Assembly: GCA_022827165.1 (NCBI GenBank)
Contig: JAJDTN010000051.1
Coordinates: forward strand, 1-7,871
Length of the DNA: 7,871 nt
Source: Candidatus Latescibacterota bacterium
GTDB taxonomy: Bacteria > Latescibacterota > UBA2968 > UBA8231
Direction of reading: 5' to 3'
Both the position numbers and the translations under genes were made by a program. The notes beneath the pieces are model-generated. The model did not search any database. It had not been told where the DNA came from and saw only the letters and a program-made list of their open reading frames with translations. Positions 1 through 4,968 of the stretch are shown in pieces. The stretch's first letter is position 1, and each line of letters starts with the position of its first letter.

Positions 1-2
1 GG

Positions 3-1331
3 GGGGCCTCGATCATCGGGAGAAACTTGCTCGGCGGGGTCAACCTGGAAGAGGACGCACTTGCAGCCCTTGCCGAAACGACAGATCAACCGGGAAGGGG
101 GGATGCGCCAACTCTTCCGGATCTGCTCTCGATGCATGGCAAGGCGGGTTCCGTAATGGATCAAATACCAGACGCACTGGATGCCTGTGACGAGGTGGTG
201 CGGCAGTTCGGGGAGAGCCAGATGCCGGACTTCGCCGAGCCAGTGGCTACGGCGCTTCTGATGAAGGCAGCTCTCTTGGGCGTGGTGAATCGACTCCAGG
301 ATGCCTTGGCTACCTTTGATGAGTTGATACAACGATTCGAGGAGTGCGACATACCAAACCCCTCCGAGCTGGTCGTCGTGGCGCTCGTGAGCAGAGGGAT
401 TCCACTCGCCAAGCTGAATCGTCCCGAGGAAGCGCTTGCCACCCTCGAAGAGGCCGTCCGCCGATCCGGGGGAATCGAATCACCGATGATTCTACGATTG
501 GTCGCTGAGAGCCTTCTAAACCAGGGAGTCCTACTCGCCGAGCTGAGTCGTCCCGAGGAAGCACTTGCGGCCCTCGACGAGTCTCTCCGCCGATTCGAAG
601 AAGACGAATCACCGTTGACCCTTCGACTGGTCGTGGAGGGCCTCCTCCTCAAGGGAGTCATACTCGACGGGCTGAATCGACTGGATGAAGCGCTGGCCAC
701 CTTTGACGAGGTGATCGGACGATTCAAGGAAGGGGAGATACCGATGGCCCCCCAACTGGGGGCGATGACCCTCTTCCGCAAAGGGGTCACACTGTCAAGG
801 CTGGGGAGGCTGGAGGAAGCACTTGCCCTCCATGACGAGGTCATTCGGCGATCTGGCAAGGATGACCTGCCCACATTCCGTTCGCTGACGGAGGGCGCGC
901 TCCTTCAACGAGCGGCCATCCAACTGGCACTAGGCCGGAATGACGCCGCTATCGAAACGGCCAGCCAGTTTCTGCGTGAGGGCCGCGGGCAGCCTCCGGC
1001 GAACCGGTGGGAAGGCCACCTGATCCGGGCAAAGGCAACCCTCGCGAAGGGCGACCCAACCACTTGCGTGCAAGACATCGAGACGATTCTTGCCATTCTC
1101 CCTGAACTCGACTCCCTCCCCTCGGAAGTCCTCGATGCACTGATGACGCTGACCATCGAGCTCGGCGCGGCGCACGTGCACGAATTGATCCTGACCTCTC
1201 CGTCGGCAAACCTACTCCTGCCGCTCCGAACGGCCTTGGAGCAGGAACTCGGACTGGAGACCCGGGTGGCCAAGGAGGTCGAGGAGGTTGCCCAAGACAT
1301 CCGGCGAAATCTCGCGAAACGGAGGGAGTAA
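3..1331 (+). CDS. Tetratricopeptide-repeat protein, 5'-partial
   Basis: The frame is open from the window edge to TAA at 1329-1331, so the true start probably lies upstream. A TTG at 27 is the first possible start codon, but it has no convincing ribosome-binding site. Numbered from that TTG, residues 45-302 are tandem 43-residue helical repeats with a core like (N/S/G)R-x-x-EALA-x-x-DE-x-x-RRF, then an acidic, proline-containing linker and a second helix ending KGV-x-L-x-x-L. This is the TPR helix pair with a linker about nine residues longer than in the canonical 34-residue unit. After the repeats, residues 303-434 are predicted helical and end in a charged tail (about 410-434). No signal peptide or membrane segment is visible. 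TPR arrays normally act as protein-binding scaffolds. The missing N-terminus could carry a catalytic or NTPase domain, but that is speculation. Base composition is clearly lower in G+C than in the other genes, with codons such as ATA, CTA and TTG that they avoid. TPR assignment is firm; the role is unknown. Confidence 0.88.
   Translation, partial: GASIIGRNLLGGVNLEEDALAALAETTDQPGRGDAPTLPDLLSMHGKAGSVMDQIPDALDACDEVVRQFGESQMPDFAEPVATALLMKAALLGVVNRLQDALATFDELIQRFEECDIPNPSELVVVALVSRGIPLAKLNRPEEALATLEEAVRRSGGIESPMILRLVAESLLNQGVLLAELSRPEEALAALDESLRRFEEDESPLTLRLVVEGLLLKGVILDGLNRLDEALATFDEVIGRFKEGEIPMAPQLGAMTLFRKGVTLSRLGRLEEALALHDEVIRRSGKDDLPTFRSLTEGALLQRAAIQLALGRNDAAIETASQFLREGRGQPPANRWEGHLIRAKATLAKGDPTTCVQDIETILAILPELDSLPSEVLDALMTLTIELGAAHVHELILTSPSANLLLPLRTALEQELGLETRVAKEVEEVAQDIRRNLAKRRE
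159..932 (+). repeat. Six tandem 129-bp units encoding 43-residue TPRs
   Basis: Units begin at 159, 288, 417, 546, 675 and 804, each exactly 129 bp (43 codons) with no insertion or deletion. A degenerate seventh begins at 933 (GRNDAAIETA). The conserved part is the run EALA followed by DE and RR or RF. The units at 417 and 546 are also close at nucleotide level (both contain tcgtcccgaggaagc and cgaatcaccg), which suggests fairly recent internal duplication. Confidence 0.9.
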
Positions 1332-1350
1332 GGGCGCCGCCCTCACTCCC
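1324..1350. terminator. Hairpin between convergent genes, containing both stop codons
   Basis: Left arm 1324-1335 (gggagtaagggc) pairs with right arm 1339-1350 (gccctcactccc) around a 3-base loop at 1336-1338. Eleven of 12 positions pair; the mismatch is A1330/C1344. The TAA of the TPR gene (1329-1331) lies opposite the TCA (TGA on the minus strand, 1343-1345) of the PLP enzyme gene. The position suits a bidirectional transcription terminator, but neither strand has a clear U-tract after the stem. It may therefore be a non-canonical terminator or an mRNA 3'-end stabiliser. Confidence 0.55.
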
Positions 1351-2485
1351 ACCCCGCCTCCGCCGCCAGCACCTTCACCGCCTCCACCAGCACCTCCAGC
1401 TCCGCCTCGCTGATGTAGAACGCCACCGAGATCCGGACGCCGCTCGGGGCGGTCAGGTAGGTGGCCCGCTGCACGATCTGCCAGCGGTCCTTCAGCGCCG
1501 CCGACACCTCCCCGCCGTCCATGCCCTGGATGGCGAAGGTCACCGTCCCGGTCTGCGAGTCCCGCCGCCTTGGGCTGTGCACCAGGACGCCGGGCACGGT
1601 GTCGAGGCTCGCCTTCAGGGCCTCCGCCTTGCGGGCGGACTCGCGCTGGATCGCCTCGACGCCGCCGATGCTCTCGATGAGGTCGATCGTCGCCGCTACG
1701 CCGGCGTAGAGGGCGTAGGAAGGGGTGCTGGTGACGTACTGGGCGGCGCCTCCCTCGGGATCGTGGGGTCGGAGGAGGGGCTTCAGGCTCTGGCGCGCCT
1801 CGTCGCTGACGTAGAGGAATCCCGTCCCGATGGGGCCGAGCATCCACTTGTAGCAGTTCGAGGCGTAGTAGTCGCAGCCCATCTCCTGCAGGTTCACGGG
1901 GATCTGGGCCACGGCGTGGCAGCCGTCCCACAGGGTGGGGACGCCCCGCTCCCGCGCCAGCCGGCAGATCTCCGGGGCCGGCACCAACAGGCCGGTGTCG
2001 GTGGTGACGTGGCTCATGCAGATCAGGCGCGTGCGCGGGGTCAGGGCCCGCTCGGTGTGCTCAAGGGTGACCGCGGGATCGTGGTCGACCTCCACGGCCT
2101 TCAGGACGACGCCGTAGCGCTCCTGGAGGCCGAGGACGGCCCGGTGCGGCACGGGGTGCTCCTCGCTGGTGATCAGCACCTCGTCCCCCGGCTCCCAGGA
2201 CAGGCCGCCGATGACCGCCGCGATGCCGTCGGCGGTGCTCACGGTGAGGGTGAGGTCTCCCTCCTCCGCCCCGAGGAAGGCGGCCAGCCGGGTCCGTGCC
2301 GCTTCGGCCGCCTGGCTCGTCAGGGTGTACCACTCGATGGGCGGCACATGCTCCTCGTAGAGCTGGTCGAAGCCGGCCTGCACGGCCGCGTGCACCTCCC
2401 GGGACGGCAGCCCGACGCCGCCGGTGTTGAGCTGGATCCCCCGGCTCAGGCCGGGGTAGTGGGCGCGGATCTCCTCGAGGTTCAC
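1343..2485 (-). CDS. PLP-dependent class V aminotransferase-fold enzyme
   Basis: This 380-residue protein has the fold-type I, class V aminotransferase layout shared by isopenicillin N epimerase-like proteins, cysteine desulfurases and kynureninases. Visible features are a cofactor-phosphate-binding stretch TVSTADGIAA (81-90), SEEHPVPH with candidate ring-stacking His110, WDGCH with Asp187 positioned for the pyridine nitrogen, the Schiff-base lysine Lys213 in NCYKWMLGP followed by GTGFLYV, and a C-terminal GVRISVAFY whose Arg351 should bind the substrate carboxylate. There is no cysteine after residue 211, so the mobile-loop catalytic cysteine of SufS/IscS-type desulfurases is missing. This argues for an epimerase-, lyase- or transaminase-type reaction on an amino acid. 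Length is normal for the family. The start is GTG at 2485, preceded by GGAGG with a 7-base spacer. It lies 118 bp downstream of the ceramidase-like gene on the same strand, perhaps in one transcript. The exact substrate cannot be read from the sequence. Confidence 0.9.
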   Translation of the reverse strand: MNLEEIRAHYPGLSRGIQLNTGGVGLPSREVHAAVQAGFDQLYEEHVPPIEWYTLTSQAAEAARTRLAAFLGAEEGDLTLTVSTADGIAAVIGGLSWEPGDEVLITSEEHPVPHRAVLGLQERYGVVLKAVEVDHDPAVTLEHTERALTPRTRLICMSHVTTDTGLLVPAPEICRLARERGVPTLWDGCHAVAQIPVNLQEMGCDYYASNCYKWMLGPIGTGFLYVSDEARQSLKPLLRPHDPEGGAAQYVTSTPSYALYAGVAATIDLIESIGGVEAIQRESARKAEALKASLDTVPGVLVHSPRRRDSQTGTVTFAIQGMDGGEVSAALKDRWQIVQRATYLTAPSGVRISVAFYISEAELEVLVEAVKVLAAEAGWE

Positions 2486-2603
2486 GGCTCTTCCTCCCTG
2501 AGTGCGCCCGGCGATGGCCCGCCGGACGGGTTCTGCTGTCGTGGGGCCCGGGCGCCGGTGGGCCGGGCCGCGACCCTGCGGTGGCCCGCCGGACCGGTCA
2601 CTG
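2486..2603 (-). other. 118-bp spacer with an imperfect direct repeat
   Basis: No gene fits here. Two direct copies of 17 bases differing at one position, gcgatggcccgccggac (2511-2527) and gcggtggcccgccggac (2578-2594), lie 67 bp apart. Weaker similarity runs on to a shared ctgct downstream. The second copy abuts the stop codon of the ceramidase-like gene (2604-2606). A GC-rich stem (2580-2588 with 2608-2616, 8 of 9 pairs on the minus strand, 19-base loop) also spans that stop but lacks a U-tract. Such stems are common by chance at this G+C level. The spacer could hold a promoter for the PLP gene, but I see no clear -10/-35 pair. Confidence 0.5.
2493..2497 (-). promoter_or_regulatory. Ribosome-binding site deciding the GTG start of the PLP enzyme
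   Basis: On the minus strand the sequence reads GGAGG, then seven bases (aagagcc), then GTG at 2485. This strong Shine-Dalgarno at ideal spacing supports the GTG start and independent translation, even if the gene shares a transcript with the ceramidase-like gene. Confidence 0.75.
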
Positions 2604-4061
2604 CTACCGGGCCGCCGATGAGCCCGTGAGGCCCTCCACGGCTTCGGTCATCGCCTCCAGGACCGCCTCCAGGCAGCCCGGCGCCAGGCACGAGGGCTCC
2701 TCCTGGTAGAGGCCGAGGCCGTAGCGGTCCCGCGGCAGCAGGTAGGCCAGCTGCGGGGTCCCGGCCACGGGCGAGATCAGCACCGGACGGCCGGGGAAGC
2801 GCCGCCGCAGCTCGGTCGCCAGCACGCTGTAGGGCTCGGCGGCGCAGGTGATCCAGATGGCGTCCCCCATCTCGTGGACGGTGAACCGATACGGACAGCG
2901 TTCCCCCGGCGGCAGCTCGGCGAGGCGCCGCAGCCACCGCCGGCAGCGCTCGGCGCGGGCGCCGGCGTCGCGCGCGGCCAGGGTGTCGCCGGCTTCGTCG
3001 GCTCGGGCCTGGTCGCGCGTGTGGCGGTCGAGGTCCGCCCTCAGCTGGTCCACGTCCGGCAGATCCTTGAAGGGCAGGTCGACCTGAAAGCGGCCGCCCG
3101 ACCAGCGGCGAACCGCCTCGGTGCGGGGACCGTCGAAGGGCGTCCATGCCCAGGTGCCGATGGTGGCGCCGGAAAGCACCGGCCCCTGGTAGGCGAAGTC
3201 GTGGCCGGGCGGACCCAGGCCGGCGAGGGCCGACAGGGCGGCGAAGCCCAGCTGCCGGCCGTTGCGGTCGGCCACCTCGGTGTCGCCGGTGAAGCCGTCG
3301 CGGGGCCCCAGCTCGCCGCACAGGCCCTGGAAGTAGACGCAGGGCGTGCCCGTGTGCTCGCTGACCACTTGGCGGGCAGCGCCGACGAAGTCGGGGCTCA
3401 GGAGGCTGTTGTCCCAGGATAGAGTCGTGGGGTGGCAGGCGTAGTGCACGAGGTGCAGGCGCGGGGTGCCGTCGAGGGCGGTGACCCGCGCCGCCAGCAC
3501 CCGGTCCTCGGCGGCCTCGTCGGGGTTGAAGCCGGTGACCCGGAGGTCCCGCTCCTCGTCGTGGTAGTCGCGGTTGGCGGCCATGCCGCAGCGGCCCTCG
3601 GCGTAGGTGACCACGGCCTCGTCCAGGTCCTCCAGGGCGTCCCGGGCGAGGGAGCGGAGGGTCTCCCCGAGGCCGGCGAGGTAAGGCTCGATGAGATCGC
3701 CCCCGGGCAGGGGGATGCGGTCGGGCGGGTAGAACCCGGCGGCGTGGGTGTGGGAGAAGGTGACGACGACGCGGTCCCGGTCGACGGCGGCGGCGCGCAC
3801 CAGGCCGGCCACCACCGCGTCGGTCTGGCCGTCGTCGAGCAGCACATGGTCGAGCTGCACGCGCACCAGGCGCTCCCGCGGCCGGTCCACCGGCTCGAGG
3901 ACGAGCACGTCCGCCATCAGCGGCCGGTGCACGCCGGCGGCGCGGTCGTGGCGGGCGGCGCCCCACATGCGGTGGTAGATGCCCACGGGGGGCGTGATGT
4001 CGCCGTGGGCGTGGCCCAGGCGCAGCACCGATGTGGGCGCGGGAACGAGCGTCGTCGACAT
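2604..4061 (-). CDS. Neutral/alkaline ceramidase N-terminal-domain-like protein
   Basis: This 485-residue protein resembles the N-terminal catalytic domain of neutral/alkaline non-lysosomal ceramidases, zinc amidases that release fatty acid from ceramide. In order: LGHAHGDITPPVG (15-27), the family opening; SHTHAAGFYPP with His104/His106, candidate zinc ligands; HYACHPTTL (207-214) with His210; FQGLCGELGP (244-253), matching the position of the family's GDVSP loop; AAEPYSVLATELRRRF (407-422) with Glu409; and AYLLPRDRYGLGLYQEE (439-455) with Tyr440. These match the usual His, His, Glu, Tyr metal set by position. Differences: about 485 residues instead of 650-780, no signal peptide, no C-terminal domain, an Arg/Asp-rich helical stretch around 334-385, and Gly252 where true ceramidases have the active-site serine. 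It is probably a cytoplasmic hydrolase of a divergent branch, so ceramide need not be its substrate. The ATG at 4061 follows GGAGG by six bases. It is divergent from the gene at 4129. Confidence 0.82.
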   Translation of the reverse strand: MSTTLVPAPTSVLRLGHAHGDITPPVGIYHRMWGAARHDRAAGVHRPLMADVLVLEPVDRPRERLVRVQLDHVLLDDGQTDAVVAGLVRAAAVDRDRVVVTFSHTHAAGFYPPDRIPLPGGDLIEPYLAGLGETLRSLARDALEDLDEAVVTYAEGRCGMAANRDYHDEERDLRVTGFNPDEAAEDRVLAARVTALDGTPRLHLVHYACHPTTLSWDNSLLSPDFVGAARQVVSEHTGTPCVYFQGLCGELGPRDGFTGDTEVADRNGRQLGFAALSALAGLGPPGHDFAYQGPVLSGATIGTWAWTPFDGPRTEAVRRWSGGRFQVDLPFKDLPDVDQLRADLDRHTRDQARADEAGDTLAARDAGARAERCRRWLRRLAELPPGERCPYRFTVHEMGDAIWITCAAEPYSVLATELRRRFPGRPVLISPVAGTPQLAYLLPRDRYGLGLYQEEPSCLAPGCLEAVLEAMTEAVEGLTGSSAAR

Positions 4062-4128
4062 GAGATCCCTCCGGCTCCGGGCGGCTCAAGCTGTGGCGGC
4101 GGTTCGATCGTGGCAATAGGATCTGAGA
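4062..4128. promoter_or_regulatory. Divergent spacer expected to carry promoters for both directions
   Basis: This 67-bp stretch separates the start codons of two divergent genes. It holds the strong minus-strand Shine-Dalgarno (4068-4072). On the plus side there is only a weak AGGA (4118-4121), seven bases before ATG 4129. The AT-richer part around 4105-4128 (ttcgatcg, caatagg) is the most promoter-like segment, but I find no convincing sigma70 -35/-10 pair on either strand. Promoter function is inferred from gene layout, not from motifs. Confidence 0.35.
4068..4072 (-). promoter_or_regulatory. Ribosome-binding site of the ceramidase-like gene
   Basis: The minus strand reads GGAGG, then gatctc (six bases), then ATG at 4061. 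It is a strong, well-spaced site and agrees with the family-typical N-terminus beginning shortly afterwards, so this start is well supported. Confidence 0.75.
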
Positions 4129-4968
4129 ATGCCCGCGCCCGTGGAGCACCTGATCTTCCTCATCCACCCCTGCTGCTACGAGCCGGTCGAGGCCGAGCGC
4201 ATCGAGCGGGAAGGCCTGCGGCTCTTTCTCAAGCGGGAGGAGGAGGTGAAGGCGCGCTGGCTGGCCGACCTCGCCGCCCGGGGCGAAGGCACCCTCTTCG
4301 CGCAGCTCGGGGGGCCGGAGTACCTGAAGGATGCGGCGGCGGAGTCCCTCGGGGAGACGGGAGCCCTGCTGCTGCGGAGCCCCTTCCCCGAGAGCGGCGA
4401 CCTAGACGAGTACTACCGCCGACTGCGGGACGAGCTGCTGGAGCACCTGCGCCGCCACGATCTCACCCTCGAACCAGAGACGGCGACCTCCGAGCTGTGG
4501 GGCGAGTCCTTCGAGGGCTGCGTGCCCGGGTACGGCGGCGCCTTCGCCCATCACCTGGGACTGCAGCGGGCGCCGCGGATGCGCTTCGAGATGACCGTGT
4601 ACGACTCCCGCTTTTTGCACCGGGCGCGCCGCCGGGAGAGCCTGACTCTGCCCGGGAGCGACGTCGAGGCCTGGCTCTTCGAGTGCCACGACGGCACCGG
4701 CGCCGCCACCTTCCAGCCGCGCCTCACGCCCCAGTGGCTGGACCGCCGGCGCCTGCGGCTGAGGCTGAACGACCGCCGCCACCAACTCTGCGACAAGCAA
4801 GGCCACGCCGTCTGGCCGGTCTCCCCCTGGGAGAAGGGGAAGCCCGAGGGCGACCACGATGTCACGGTGGCGATGAAGGAGTGGATCAACCGCTGGGTGC
4901 GGGGCGTGGGCACCGGCATCGACGAGTTCCGCGCCGTCGTCGAGGCGGCGCGCCTGACGGCCCCGTGA
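4129..4968 (+). CDS. Protein of unknown function, coupled to Lhr helicase
   Basis: I do not recognise this 279-residue protein. It appears soluble, with no signal peptide and no long hydrophobic segment. A short hydrophobic strand EHLIFLIHPCCYE (6-18), with His13, Cys15 and Cys16, opens the protein like the first beta-strand of an alpha/beta fold. A charged helical stretch follows (about 19-51), then GGPEYLKDAAAESLG (61-75), a second charged helix (91-110), and WGESFEGCVPGYGGAFAHH (124-142), which looks like a conserved active-site or binding segment because of its Gly, Cys131, Tyr135 and paired His141/His142. The C-terminal half has ECHDG (185-189), an Arg-rich stretch (206-217) and a final helix with Trp252 and Trp256. 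Codon use with C/G at third positions supports real coding. The ATG at 4129 has a weak AGGA seven bases upstream; the next in-frame ATG is far inside. Its TGA overlaps the GTG of the helicase gene, so the two are probably translationally coupled. Metal or thiol chemistry is possible but unproven. Confidence 0.8.
   Translation: MPAPVEHLIFLIHPCCYEPVEAERIEREGLRLFLKREEEVKARWLADLAARGEGTLFAQLGGPEYLKDAAAESLGETGALLLRSPFPESGDLDEYYRRLRDELLEHLRRHDLTLEPETATSELWGESFEGCVPGYGGAFAHHLGLQRAPRMRFEMTVYDSRFLHRARRRESLTLPGSDVEAWLFECHDGTGAATFQPRLTPQWLDRRRLRLRLNDRRHQLCDKQGHAVWPVSPWEKGKPEGDHDVTVAMKEWINRWVRGVGTGIDEFRAVVEAARLTAP

Noticed and set aside
161..874. 237-codon minus-strand open frame opposite the TPR array
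   Set aside because: Its Ser/Arg-rich periodic product only mirrors the 129-bp repeats of the plus strand. It has no ribosome-binding support and no recognisable domain.
905..1300. 131-codon minus-strand open frame in the C-terminal part of the TPR gene
   Set aside because: Ser/Arg-rich antisense shadow; the plus frame continues the TPR protein through this stretch without interruption.
1577..2629. 350-codon plus-strand open frame over the PLP enzyme gene
   Set aside because: The minus-strand frame carries full PLP-enzyme motifs and a strong ribosome-binding site. The plus frame gives low-complexity Gly/Ala/Val/His sequence typical of antisense frames in GC-rich genes.
2874..3422. 182-codon plus-strand open frame inside the ceramidase-like gene
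   Set aside because: Antisense shadow of low complexity without motifs, wholly inside a well-supported gene.
4063..4124. Inverted pair agatcc (4063-4068) and ggatct (4119-4124) flanking the divergent spacer
   Set aside because: Only six bases per arm and 50 bp apart. Each overlaps a start-proximal purine-rich region, so it is likely to be chance rather than an operator.
2482..4167. 561-codon minus-strand open frame overlapping the ceramidase-like gene in another frame
   Set aside because: The product is Arg/Pro/Gly/Ala-rich with no domain. The neighbouring frame has the ceramidase-family motifs, and this frame would also run across the divergent spacer.
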